Of a stretch of DNA of 64,000 nucleotides, positions 19,966-35,300 are shown piece after piece. Source of the DNA: Microglena sp. YARC. Its lineage: Eukaryota > Chlorophyta > Chlorophyceae > Chlamydomonadales > Chlamydomonadaceae. Each line of letters begins with the position of its first letter. The stretch's first letter is position 1. The translations under genes and the position numbers were made by a program. The notes below the pieces were generated by a model that was not told the origin of the DNA, did no database searches, and saw only the letters and a list, made by a program, of their open reading frames with translations. The stretch is from assembly GCA_022414725.1 (NCBI GenBank), contig CM039462.1:53126601-53190600 (forward strand). Direction: 5' to 3'.

Positions 19966-20340
19966 TTGTTAACTTCTTACCTCCGCCACTTTGCCCAGTC
20001 TGGGGGGCGGTATGGTTCAGACACCGTTGGAAAAGCTTACGCCAACGGGAGTTCAAGCCCCACTGCCGGAAGACAGTGGATGTCTCAAGTCCGTTGTTTC
20101 GAGGGCGGTGGAATTTCCACTGCCAGGATACTTTCTTCTTCTTTGCAACTATTAGTGGTTGAGATCTGGTTCCTGCTCTAGGGGGTTAAAAACCTACGCC
20201 ACCAAAACGGTGGTTGGGAGTTTGGTTTGTTTGTCCTCGACACACCCCTGATGTAATGGGTTTGTTTTGCTTTGTGGCTTTTTCTTTTTGTTTTAAGCCT
20301 CGCGGTGTCAAGCATACTTTAACATGTAATGTAATAATGT
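19966..20340 (+). mobile_element. LINE 3' end (copy 1), source of the satellite
   Basis: The segment matches 45,067-45,320: CTTCTTACCTCCGCCACT, GTGGTTGAGATCTGG, CCTACGCCACCAAAACGGTG, TCCTCGACACACCCCTGATG, CTCGCGGTGTCAAG and finally CTTTAACATGTAATGTAAT. Relative to that copy it has about 160 extra bases at 20,008-20,155. These include GGGAGTTCAAGCCCC, reminiscent of a tRNA B box. The short ATGTA tail at the end continues directly into the satellite. Confidence 0.7.
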
Positions 20341-23300
20341 GTTAATGCGATGTAATGCAATGTAATGCAATGTAATGCAATGTAATGCAATGTAATGCAA
20401 TGTAATGCAATGTAATGCAATGTAATGCAATGTAATGCAATGTAATGCAATGTAATGCAATGTAGTGCAATGTAATGCAATGTAATGCAATGTAATGCAA
20501 TGTAATGCAATGTAATGCAACAATGTAATGGCAATGTAATGCCAATGTAATGCAATGTAATGCAAATGTAATGCAATGTAATGCAATGTATGCAATGTAA
20601 TGCAATGTAATGCAATGTAATGCAATGTAATGCAATGTAATGCAATGTAATGCAATGTAATGCAATGTAATGCAATGTAATGCAATGTAATGCAATGTAA
20701 TGCAATGTAATGCAATGTAATGCAATGTAATGCAATGTAATGCAATGTAATGCAATGTAATGCAATGTAATGCAATGTAATGCAATGTAATGCAATGTAA
20801 TGCAATGTAATGCAATGTAATGCAATGTAATGCAATGTAATGCAATGTAATGCAATGTAATGCAATGTAATGCAATGTAATGCAATGTAATGCAATGTAA
20901 TGCAATGTAATGCAATGTAATGCAATGTAATGCAATGTAATGCAATGTAATGCAATGTAATGCAATGTAATGCAATGTAATGCAATGTAATGCAATGTAA
21001 TGCAATGTAATGCAATGTAATGCAATGTAATGCAATGTAATGCAATGTAATGCAATGTAATGCAATGTAATGCAATGTAATGCAATGTAATGCAATGTAA
21101 TGCAATGTAATGCAATGTAATGCAATGTAATGCAATGTAATGCAATGTAATGCAATGTAATGCAATGTAATGCAATGTAATGCAATGTAATGCAATGTAA
21201 TGCAATGTAATGCAATGTAATGCAATGTAATGCAATGTAATGCAATGTAATGCAATGTAATGCAATGTAATGCAATGTAATGCAATGTAATGCAATGTAA
21301 TGCAATGTAATGCAATGTAATGCAATGTAATGCAATGTAATGCAATGTAATGCAATGTAATGCAATGTAATGCAATGTAATGCAATGTAATGCAATGTAA
21401 TGCAATGTAATGCAATGTAATGCAATGTAATGCAATGTAATGCAATGTAATGCAATGTAATGCAATGTAATGCAATGTAATGCAATGTAATGCAATCAAT
21501 GTAATGCAATGTAATGCAATGTATGCAATGTAATGCAATGTAATGCAATGTAATGCAATGTAATGCAATGTAATGCAATGTAATGCAATGTAATGCAATG
21601 TAATGCAATGTAATGCAATGTAATGTTGTAATGCAATGTAATGCAATGTAATGCAATGTAAATGCAATGTAATGCAATGTAATGCAATGTAATGCAATGT
21701 AATGCAATGTAATGCAATGTAATGCAATGTAATGCAATGTAATGCAATGTAATGCAATGTAATGCAATGTAATGCAATGTAATGCAATGTAATGCAATGT
21801 AATGCAATGTAATGCAATGTAATGCAATGTAATGCAATGTAATGCAATGTAATGCAATGTAATGCAATGTAATGCAATGTAATGCAATGTAATGCAATGT
21901 AATGCAATGTAATGCAATGTAATGCAATGTAATGCAATGTAATGCAATGTAATGCAATGTAATGCAATAATGCAATGTAATGCAATGTAATGCAATGTAA
22001 TGCAATGTAATGCAATGTAATGCAATGTAATGCAATGTAATGCAATGTAATGCAATGTAATGCAATGTAATGCAATGTAATGCAATGTAATGCAATGTAA
22101 TGCAATGTCAATGTAATGCAATGTAATGCAATGTAATGCAATGTAATGCAATGTAATGCAATGTAATGCAATGTAATGCAATGTAATGCAATGTAATGCA
22201 ATGTAATGCAATGTAATGCAATGTAATGCAACAATGTAATGCAATGTAATGCAATGGAATGCAATGTAATGCAATGTAATGCAATGTAATGCAATGTAAT
22301 GCAATGTAATGCAATGTAATGCAATGTAATGCAATGTAATGCAATGTAATGCAATGTAATGCAATGTAATGCAATGTAATGCAATGTAATGCAATGTAAT
22401 GCAATGTAATGCAATGTAATGCAATGTAATGCAATGTAATGTGTAATGCGCAATGTAATGCAATGTAATGCAATGTAATGTAATGCAATGTAATGCAATG
22501 TAATGCAATGTAATGCAACAATGTAATGCAATGTAATGCAATGTAATGCAATGTGCATGTAATGCAAAATGCAATAATGCAATGTAATGCAATGTAATGC
22601 AATGCAATGCAATGTAATGCAATGCAATGTAATGCAATGTAATGCAATTGTAATGCAATGTAATGCAATGTAATGCAATGTAATGCAATGTAATGTAATG
22701 CAATGTAATGCAATGTAATGCAATGTAATGCAATGTAATGCAATGTGCAATGCATGTAATGCAATGTAATGCAATGTAATGTGTAATGCAATGTAATGCA
22801 ATGTAATGCAATGTAATGCAATTGTAATGCAATGTAATGCAATAATGCAAGTGCAATGTAATGCAATTGTAATGTAATGTATGCAATGTAATGTAATGCA
22901 ATGAATGCAATGTAATGCAATGTAATGCAATGTAATGCAATGTAATGCAATGTAATGCAATGTAATGCAATGTAATGCAATGTAATGCAATGCAATGTAA
23001 TGCAATGTAATGCAATGTAATGCAATGTAATGCAATGTAATGCAATGTAATGCAATGTAATGCAATGTAATGCAATGTTATGCAAATGTAATGCAATGTA
23101 ATGCAATGTAATGCAATGTAATGCAATGTAATGCAATGTAATGCAATGTAATGCAATGCTAAGCAATGCAATGTAATGCAATGCTAATGCAATTGGTAAT
23201 GCAATGCAATGTAATGCAATGTAATGCAATGTAATGCTGCAATGCAATGCAATGTAATGCAATGTAATGCAATGTAATGCAATGTAATGCAATGTAATGC

Positions 23301-26300
23301 AATGTAATGCAATGTAATGCAATGTAATGCAAAATGTAATGGCAATGCAATGCAATGTGTAATGCAATGTAATGCAATGTAATGCAATGTTAATGCAATG
23401 TAATGCAATGTAATGCAATGTAATGCAATGTAATTGCAATGTAATGCAATGTATGCAATGTAATGTAATGCAATGTAATGCAATGTAATGCAATGTAATG
23501 CAATGTAATGCAATAATGCAATGTAATGCAATGTAATGCAATGTAATGCAATGTAATGCAATGTAATGCAATGTAATGCAATGTAATGCAATGTAATGCA
23601 ATGTAATGCAATGTAATGCAATGTAATGCAATGTAATGCAATGTAATGCAATGTAATGCAATGTAATGCAATGTAATGCAATGTAATGCTGTAATGCAAT
23701 GTAATGCAAGTGTAATGCAATGTAATGCAATGTAATGCAATGTATTGCAATGTAATGCAATGTAATGCAATGTAATGCAATGTAATGCAATGTAATGCAA
23801 TGTAATGCAATGTAATGCAATGTAATGCAATGTAATGCAATGTAATGCAAAATGTGTAATGCAATGTAATGCAATGTATGCAATGTAATGCAATGTAATG
23901 CAATGTAATGCAATGTAATGCAATGTAATGCAATGTAATGCCAATGTAATGCAATGTAATGCAATGTGTAATGCAATGTAAGCAATGTAACAATGTGTAA
24001 TGCAATGTAATGCAATGTAATGCAATGTAATGCAATGTAATGCAATGTAATGCAATGTAATGCAATGTAATGCAATGTAATGCAATGTAATGCAATGTAA
24101 TGCAATGTAATGCAATGTAATGCAATGTAATGCAATGTAATGCAATGTAATGCAATGTAATGCAATGTAATGCAATGTAATGCAATGTAATGCAATGTAA
24201 TGCAATGTAATGCAATGTAATGCAATGTAATGCAATGTAATGCAATGTAATGCAATGTAATGCAATGTAATGCAATGTAAATGCAATGTAATGCCAATGT
24301 AATGCAATAATGTAATGCAATGTAATGCAATGTAATGCAATGTAATGCAATGTAATGCAATGTAATGCAATGTAAATGCAATGTAAATGCAATGTAATGC
24401 AATGTATGCAATGTAATGCAATGTAATGCAATGCCAATGCAATAATGCAATGTAATGCAATGTAATGCAATGTAATGCAATGTAATGCAATTGCAATGTA
24501 ATGCAATGTAATGCAATGTAATGCAATGTTAATGCAATGTAATGCAATGTAATGCAATGCAATGTAATGCAATGTAATGCAATGTAATGCAATGTAATGC
24601 AATGTAATGCAATGTAATGCAATGTAATGCGCAATGTAATGCAATGCAATGCAATGAATGCAATGTAATGCAATGTAATGCAATAATGCAATGTAATGCA
24701 ATGTAATGCAATGTAATGCAATATAATGCAATGTAATGCAATGTAATGCAATGTAATGCAATGTAATGCAATGCAATGTAATGCAATGTAATGCAATGTA
24801 ATGCAATGTAATGCAATGTAATGCAATGTAATGCAATGTAATGCAATGTAATGCACAATGTAATGCAATGCAATGTAATGCAATTTAATGCAATGTAATG
24901 CAATGTAATGCAATGTAATGCAATGTAATGCAATGTAATGCAATGTAATGCAATGTAATGCAATGTAATACAATGTAATGCAATGTAATGCAATGTAATG
25001 CAATGTAATGCAATGTAATGCAATGTGCATCAACAATGCAATGCAATAATTGCAATAATGCAATGTCATGCAATGCAATAATGCAATGCAATAATGCAAT
25101 GTATGCAATGTAATGCAAAATGCAATGTAATGCAATGTAATGCAATGTAATGCAAGTGTGTAATGCAATGTCCGTAATTAATGCAATGTAATGCAATGTA
25201 ATGCATGTAATGCATGTAATGCAATGTAATGCAGTAAATGCAATGTAATGCAATGTAATGCATGTAATGCTGTAATGCAATGTAATGCAAGAATGCGTAA
25301 TGGTAATGCAATGTAATGGCAATAATGGCAATGTAATGCAATGTAAGCAATCCTGTAATGCAATGTAATGCCGTAATGCAATGTAATGCAATGTAATGCA
25401 ATGTAATGCAATGTAATGCAATCAATGGCAATGTAATGCAATGTAATGCAATGTAATGCATGCAATGTAATGCAATGTAATGCAATGTAATGCAGTAATG
25501 CAATGTAATGCAATGTAATTGCAATGTAATGCATGTAATGGCAATGTAATGCAATGTAATGCAATGAATGCAATGTAATGCAATGTAATGCAATGAATAA
25601 TGCAATGCAATGTAATGCAATGGTAATGCAATGTAATGCAATGTAATGCAATAATGCAATGTAATGCAATGGGTAATGCAATGTAATGCAATGTAATGCA
25701 ATGTAATGCAATGTAATGCAATGTAATGCAATGTAATGCAATGTAATGCAATGTAATGCAATGTAATGCAATGTAATGCAATGTAATGCAATGTAATGCA
25801 ATGTAATGCAATGTAATGCAATGTAATGCAATGTAATGCAATGTAATGCAATGTAATGCAATGTAATGCAATGTAATGCAATGTAATGCAATGTAATGCA
25901 ATGTAAGCAATGTATGCAATGCAATGTAATGCAATGTAATGCAATGGAATGCAATAATGCAATGTAATGCAATGTAATGCAATGTAATGCAATGTAATGT
26001 AATGTAATGCAATGTAATGCAACTGTAATGCCAATGTAATGCAATGTAATGCAATGCGATAATGCAAATGCGATAATGTAATGCAATGTAATGCAATGCG
26101 ATAATGCAATGCAATGTAATGCAATGTAATGCAATGTAATGCAATGCAATGTAATGCAATGTAATGCCAATGTAATGCAATGTAATGCAATGTAATGCAA
26201 TGTAATGCATGTAATGCAATGTAATGCAATGTAATGCAATGTAAATGCAATGTAATGCAATGTAATGCAATGTAATGCAATGTAATGCAATGTAAGCAAT

Positions 26301-29300
26301 GTGTAATGCAATGTAATGCAATGTAATGCAATGTAATGCAATGTAATGCAATGTAATGCAATGTAATGCAATAATGTAATGCAATTGTAATGCAATGTAA
26401 TGCAATGTAATGCAATGTAATGCAATGTAATGCAAGTAATGCAACTGTAATGCCAATGTAATCAATGTAATGCAATGTAATGCAATGTAATGCAATGTAA
26501 TGCAAATGTAATGCAATGTAATTGCAATGTAATGCAATGTAATGTAATGGGCCAATGTAATGCAATGTAATGCAATGTAATGCAATGTAATGCAAAATGC
26601 AATGTAATGCAATGTAATGCAATGTAATGCAATGTAATGCAATGTAATGCAATGTAAATGCCAATGTAATGCAATGTAAAATGTAATGCAATGTAATGCA
26701 AATGTAATGCAATGTAATGCAATGTAATGCAATGAAATGCAATGTAATGCAATGTAATGCAATGTAATGCAATGCAATGTAATGCAATGTAATGGCAATG
26801 TAATGCAATGTTAATGCAATGTAATGCAATGCAATGTAATGCAATGTAATGCAATGTAATGCAATGTAATGCAATGTAATGCCAATGTTAATGCAATGTA
26901 ATGCAATGTAATGCAAAATGCTGTAATGCAATGTAATGCAATGTAATGAATGTATGCCAATGTGTAATGCAATGTTAATGCCAATGTAATGCAATGTAAT
27001 GCGTAATGCAAGAATGCAATGTAATGCAATGTAATGCAATGTAATGCAATGTAATGCAATGTAATTGTAATGCAATGTAATGCAATGTAATGCAATGTAA
27101 TGCAATGCAATGTAATGCAATGTAATAATGCCCATAATGCAATGTAATGCAATGCAATGTAATTGCAATAATGCAATGCAATTCAATGTAATGCAATGTG
27201 TAATTGCAATGCAATGCAATAATGCAAGCAATGTAATGCAATGCATGAATGCCAATGTAATGCGAAATGATAATGCATGTAATGCAATGTTAATGCAATG
27301 TAATGCAATGTAATGCATGTAATGTAATGCAATGTAATGCCATGTAATGCAATGTTAATGCAATGTAATTGCAATGTAATGCAATGCCAATGTAATGCAA
27401 TGCAATGTAATGCAATGTAATGCAATGCAATGTAATGCCAATGTAATGCAATGTAATGCAATGTAATGCAATGTAATGTGCAAATAATGCAATGAATGTA
27501 ATGCAATGTAATGCAATGTAATGCAATATAATGCAAATGCAATGCAATGTAATGCAATGTAAATGCAATAATGCAATGTAATGTAATGTAATGCAATGTA
27601 ATGGTAATGCAATGTAATGCAATGTAATGCAATGTAATGTTAATGCAATGTAATGCAATGTAATGCAATGTAATGCAATGTAATGCAATGTAATGCAATG
27701 TAGCAATGTAATGCAATGTAATGCAATGTAATGCAATGTAAGCAATGTAATGCGTAATGCAATGTAATGCAAAAATGCAATGTAGTGTAATGCAATGTAA
27801 GCAATGAATGCAATGTAATGCAATGTAATGTAATGTAATGCAATGTAATGCAATGCGATAATGCATGTAATGCAATGTAATGCAATGTAATGCAATGCAA
27901 TGTAATGCCAATGTAATGCCCAAGTAATGCAATGCAAATGTAATGCAATGTAATGCAATGTAATGTAATGCAATGTAATGCAATGTAATGCAATTGTAAT
28001 GCAATGTAATGCAATGTAATGCAATGTAATGCAATGTAATGCAATGTAATGCAATGTAATGCAATGTAATGCAATGTAATGCAATGTAATGCAATGTAAT
28101 GCAATGTAATGCGATGTAATGCGAATGTAATGCCAATAATGCAATGTAATGCAATGTAATGCAATGTAATGCAATAATGTAATGCAATGTAATGCAATGT
28201 AATGCAATGTAATGCAATGTAATGCAATGTAATGCAATGTAATGCAATGTAATGCAATGTAATGCAATGTAATGCAATGTAATGCAATGTAATGCAATGT
28301 AATGCAATGTAATGCAATTTAATGCAATGTAATGCATGTAATGCAATGTAATGCAATTGTAATGCAATGTAATGTCAATGCAATGTAATGCAATGTAATG
28401 CAATGTAATGTAATGCAATGTAATGCAATGTAATGCAATGTAATGCAATTTAATGCAATGTAATGCAATGTAATGCAATGTAATGCAATGTAATGCAATG
28501 TAATGCAATGTAATGCAATGTAATGCAATGTAATGCAATGTAATGCAATGTAATGCAATGTAATGCAATGTAATGCAATGTAATGCAATGTAATGCAATT
28601 GTGAATGCAATGTAATGTAATCATGCAAATGCAATGTAATGCAATGTAATGCAATGTAATGTAATGCAATGTAATGCAATTGTAATGTAATGCAATGTAT
28701 GCAAATGCAAATGTAATGTAATGCAATGTAATGCAATGTCAATTAATGCGCAATGTAATGCAATGTAATGCAATGTAATGCAATGTAATGCAATGTAATG
28801 CCAATGTAATGCAATGTTAATGCATGTACTGTAATGCAATGTAATGCAATGAATGCAATGTAATGCAATTGTAATGCAATGTAATGCAATGTAATGCAAT
28901 GTAATGCAATGTAATGCAATGTAATGCAATGTAATGCAATGTAATGCAATGTAATGCAATGTAATGCAATGTAATGCAATGTAATGCAATGTAATGCAAT
29001 GTAATGCAATGTAATGTAATGCAATGAATGATAATGCAATGTAATGCAATGTAATGCAATGTAATGCAAATGTAATGCCAATTGTAATGCAATGTAATGC
29101 AATGTAATGCAATGTAATGCAAAATGCATGAATGCAATGTAATGCAATGTAATGCAATGTAATGCAATGTAATGCAATGTAATGCAATGTAATGCAATGT
29201 AATGCAATGTAATGCAATGTAATGCGTAATGCAATGTAATGCAATGTTAATGCAATGTAATGCAATGTAATGCAATGTATGCATGTAATGCAATGTAATG

Positions 29301-32300
29301 CAATTGTAATGCAATGTAATGTTAATGCATGTAATGCAATGTAATGCAATGTTGGTGTAATGCAATGTAATGCAATGTAATGCAATGTAATGCAATGTAA
29401 TGCCAATGTAATGCAATGTAATGCGAATGCGGATTGTAATGCAATGTAATGCAATGTAATGCAATGTAATGCAATGTTAATGCAATGCAATAATGCAATG
29501 TAATGCAATGTAATGCAATGTAAATGCAATGTGTAATGCAATGTAATGCAATGTAATTAATGCAATGTAATGGCAATGCAATGTAATGCAATGCAATGTA
29601 ATGCCAATGTAATGCAATGTAATGCAATGTAATGCAATGTAATGCAATGTAATGCAATTGTAATGCAATGTTAAATGTAATGCAATGTAATGCAATGTAA
29701 TGCAATGTAAATGCAATGTAATGTAATGGCAATGTAATGTGTAATGCAATGTACAATGTAATGTAATGCAATGTAATGCAATTAATTGTACAATGTAATG
29801 CAATGTAATGCAATGTAATGCAATGTAATGCAATGTAATGCAATGTAATGCAATGTAATGCAATGTAATGCAATGTAATGCAATGTAATGCAATGTAATG
29901 CAATGTAATGCAATGTTAATGCAATGTAATGCAATGTAATGCAATGTAATGTAATGCAATGTAATGCAATTTTAATGCAAATGTAATGTAAAAGTAATGC
30001 AATGTAATGCAATGTAATGTAATGCAATGTAATGCAATTGTAATGCAACTGTAATGCAATGTAATGCATGTAATGCAATGTAATGCAATGTAATGCAATG
30101 TAATGCAATGTAATGCAATGTAATCAATGCAATGTAATGCAATGTAATGCAATGTAATGCAATGTAATGCAATGTAATGCAATGTAATGCAATGTAATGT
30201 AATGCAATGTAATGCAATGTAATGCAATGTAATGTTTAATGCAATGTAATGCAATGTAATGCAATGTAATGCAATGTAATGCAATGTATGTAAATGTAAT
30301 GCAATGCAAATAATGTAATGCAATGTAATGCAATGTAAATGCAATGTAATGCAATGTAATGCAATGTAATGTAATGCAATGTAATGCAATGTAATGCAAT
30401 GTAATGCAATGTAATGCAATGTAATGCAATGTAATGCCAATGTAATGCAATGTAATAATGCAAGTGCAAATGTAATGCAATGTGTAATGCAATGTAATTG
30501 CAATTGTAATGCAATGTAATTAATGCAATTAATGCAATGTAATGCAATGTAATGCAATGTAATGCAATGTAATGCAATGTAATGCAATGTAATGCAATGT
30601 AATGCAATGTAATGCAATGTGCAATGTAATGCAATGTAATGCAATGTAATGCAATGTAATGCAATGTAATGCAAAATGCAATGTAATGCAATGTAATGTA
30701 TATGCAATGTAATGCAATGTAATGCAAATGTAATGTAATAATGTAATGCAATGCAATAATGCAATGTAATTGCAATGTAAATGGCAATGTGAATGTAATG
30801 TAATGCAATGTAATGCAATGTAATGCCCAAACTGTAATGCAATGTAATGCAATGGTATTGCAATGTAATGCAATGTAATGCCAATTAATGCAATGTAATG
30901 CAATGTGTAAGACAATTAATGCAATGAATGCAATGTAATGCAATGTTAATGCCAATGTAATGCAATGTAAATGCAATGTAATGCAATGTAATGCATGTAA
31001 TGCAATGTAATGCAATGTAATGCAATGTTGAATGCAATGTTAATGCAATGTAATGCAATGAATAATGCATGTAATGCAAGTTGTAATTGCAATGTAATGC
31101 AATGTAATGCAATGTAATGCAATGTAATGCAATGTAATGCAATGTAATGCAATGTAATGCAATGTAATGCAATGTAATGCAATGTAATGCAATGCAATGT
31201 AATGCAATGTAATGCAATGTAATGTAATGCAATGTAATGCAATGTAGATGCAATGTAATGCAATGTAATGCAATGTAATGCAATGTAATGTCAATGTAAT
31301 GCAATGTAATGCAATGTAATGCAATGTAATGCCAATGTAATGCAATGTAATGCAATGTAATGCAATGGCAATGTAATGCAATGTAATGCCAAAATGCAAA
31401 ATGCAATGTAAGCAATGTAATGCAATGTAATGCAATGTAATGCAATGTAATGCAATGTAATGCAATGCCAAACTGTAATGCAATGTTAATGCAATGTAAT
31501 GCTGTAATGCAATGTATGTGTAATAATGTAATGTAATAATGTAATGTAATGCAATGTAATGCAATGTAATGCAATGTAATGCAATGTAATGCAATGAATG
31601 CAATGTAATTGCAATGTAATGCAATGTAATGCCAATGTAATGTTATGCAATGATAATGCAATGCAATGTAATGCAATGTAATGCAATGTAATGCAATGTA
31701 ATGCAATGTAATGCAATGTAATGCAATGTAATGCAATGTAATGCAAATTAAATGTAATGCAATGCTAATGCAATGTAATGCAATCGTAATGTAATGCAAT
31801 TTGTAATGCAATGTAATTTGCAATGTAATGCAACTGTAATGCAATGCAAGTCAATGCAATGTTAATGCAATGCAATGTCATGTAATAATTAATGTAATGC
31901 CAATGTAATGCAATGTAATGCCATGTAATGGCAATGTAATGCAATGTAATGCAATTTAATGCAATGCAATGTAATGCAATGTAATGCAATGTAATGCAAT
32001 GTTAATGATGTAATGCAATTGTACAATGTCAATGTAATGCAATGTCAGCAATGTAATGTAAGCAATGTAATCAATGTAATGCAATGTAAATGCCAATGTA
32101 ATGCAATGCTTAATGCTAAGTATGCAATGTATTGCAAGTAATGCAATGTAATGCAAATGTAATGCAATGTAATGCAATGTAATGCCAATTGTAATGAATG
32201 TGATGCAATGTATGCCATGTGATGCAATGTAATGCAAATGCAATGTAATGCAATGTAAGTACAACTGTAATGTAATGCAATGTAATGCAATGTAATGCAA

Positions 32301-35300
32301 TCGTTAATGCAATGTAATGCAATGTAATGCAATGTAATGCAATGCAATGCAATGTAATGCAATGTAATGCAATGTAATGCAATGTAATGCAATAATGCAA
32401 TGTAATGGCAATGTAATGCCAATGGCAATGCATGTAATGGCAAATGCAATGCAATGCAATATAATGCAATTGCAATGCAATGTAAAGTGCCAATGTCATC
32501 TGTAATAATGTAAGTAATATATTTAAATGTAATGCGAGGATATGCAAGTAAATCGCAATGTAATGCATGTAACAATGTAATGCAATGCTAATGGCAATGA
32601 ATGCAATGTAATGCAATGCAATGCAATGTAATGCAATGATAAGCAATGGTTATGCAACTGTAATGCAAATGTTAATGCCAAGGTAATGCAATGTAATGCA
32701 ATGTAATGCAATGCAATGTAATGCCCAATGTAATGCAATGTAATTGCAATGTATGCATGCAATGTATGCAATGAATGCAAGTAAGCAATGTAATGCAATA
32801 ATGCCAACTGTAATGCAATGTAATGCAATGTAATGCAATGTAATAATGGAATGCGCAATTTAATGCAATGTAATGCAATGTAATGCAATGTAATGCAATG
32901 CCATCAATGTAATGCAATGTAATGCGCAATCTGTATATGCAATTGTAATTGCAATGTAATGCAATGTAATGCAATGTAAGCCCATGTAATGCAATGTAAT
33001 GCAATGTAATTGCAATTTTAATGCATGTATGTAATGCAATGTAATGCAATGTAATGCAATGTAATGCATTGCAATGCCAATGCAATGAATCAATGTAATG
33101 CATGTTAATGCATGTAAATCAATGTAATGCAAGTGCTTAATTGCACCAACTGTAATGCAAGGTAATGCCAAGTAATGCCATAATGTAATGCAGATGTTAA
33201 TGCAATGTAGGCAATGTAATGCAATGTAATGCAATGTAATGCAATGTAATGCAATGTGAGTGCAAATGCAATGTGATGCATGTAATGCAATGTCAATGCA
33301 ATTAATGCAATGTAAATGTGTAAGTTGCAATGTAATGCAAGGTAATGCAAGCCATGTAATCGGCAATGCAATGTAATGCAATGTAATGCAATGTAATTGC
33401 AATGTAATGCAATGTAATGCCAATGTAATGCAATTAAGCAGCTAAATGCAATTAATGCAATGTATATGCAATGTAATGCAATTAATGCAAGTATGCAAGT
33501 GTAATGCCAATGTAATTAATGTAATGCAATGTAAGGCAATGTAATGCAAGTAATTGCAAGTATGCAATTGTAATGCAATGTAATGCAATGAATGCAATGC
33601 AATCAATGTAATCAATGTAAGCCATGCTAATGCAATGTAATGCAATGTAATGACAATGAATGCAAAAATGCAATGCAATTGTAATGCGATGAATGCAATG
33701 TAATGCCAATGTAATGCAATGCAATGTATTGCAATTAATGCAATGTATGCAATGCAATTAGCAATGCAATGTAAATGCAATGTAATGCAATGTATGTATG
33801 TAAGCAATGTATTCAAATGCAATGTAATGCAATGTAATGCAATGTAATGCAATTGTAATGCAAATGTAATGCAATGTAATGCAATGTAATCATTGCAATG
33901 CAATGCAATGTAATATAATGCAATGTAAAATAATGCAATGTAATGCATGTAATAAGTAAAAACTGTAATGAATGCAATGTAATGCCAATGTAATTGCAAT
34001 GTAATGATGCAATGTAATGCAATGAATGCAAGTTAAAATGTAATGCAATGCAATGTAATGCAATGTAATGCAATGTAATGCAATGTAATGCAATAAGCAA
34101 GTGAATGCAAGTAATGCAATGTAATGCAATGTAATGCAATGTAACTGCAATGTAATGCAATGTAATGCAACTGCAATATGCAACTTAATGCAATGTATGC
34201 AAGTAATGCAATGTAATGCATGTAATGCCAATGTAATGCAATTAACTGCAAATGTAAATGAATGTAATGCAAGTGGTTATGCAATGTAATGCAATGTAAG
34301 CAATGCAATGCAATGCAACCTGTAATGCAATGTAATCAGATGTAATGCAACTGTAACTGCAATGAATGGCAATGTAATGCAAGTGTAATGTAATGTAATG
34401 TAATGTAATTGCAATGTAATGCAATTGTAATGCATGTAATTGCATGTAATGCAATGTAATGCAATGTAATGCAATATGTAATGCAATGTAATGCATGTAA
34501 TTGGTAATGTAATGCAATGTGAATACAATTGTTTGGTAAGCACATGCAATGCAATGTAATGTAATGCAATGTAATGCCATATGTAATGCAATGTAATGTA
34601 CAATGAAATGCCAATGTATGCAATGTAACGCTGCAATGTAATGCAAATGTAATGCAATGTAATGCAATGTAATGCAATGTAATGCTGCAATGTATGCAAT
34701 GTCACATGCAATAAGTAATGCAATGAATAATGCAAGTGTAATGAATGCAATGTATTTAACTGCAATGTAATGCAATGTGCCAATGTATTGCAATGTAATG
34801 CCAATGTAATGCCCCCAATGTAATGCAATAATGCAATGCAATGCCAATAATGCAATGTAATGCCAAAGAAAGCAATGTAAGGGCATGTAATGCAATGTAA
34901 TGCAACTTGCATGCAATGCAATGCCAATTGCCAATGCAATGCTGATGCAATGGCAATGCAATGTAATTTCATGCAATGTAATGTAATGCTAAATGTAATG
35001 TAATAATGTAATAATGTATGCATATGCAATGTAATGGTCAATGTATGCAAGTAATGCATGTAATGCAATGTAATGCAAATGTAATGGCAATGTTAATGCA
35101 ATGGTAATGCAATGTAATCAAATGTAATGCAATGTAATGCAATGTAATGCAATGTAATGCAATGTAATGCAATGTAATGTAATGCAATGTATGCATGTAA
35201 TGCAATGTAATGCAATGTTAATTCAATGTAATTGCAACTGTAATGTAATGTAAATGTAAGCAATGCTATGCAATGATAATGCAATGTAACTGCAATGTAA

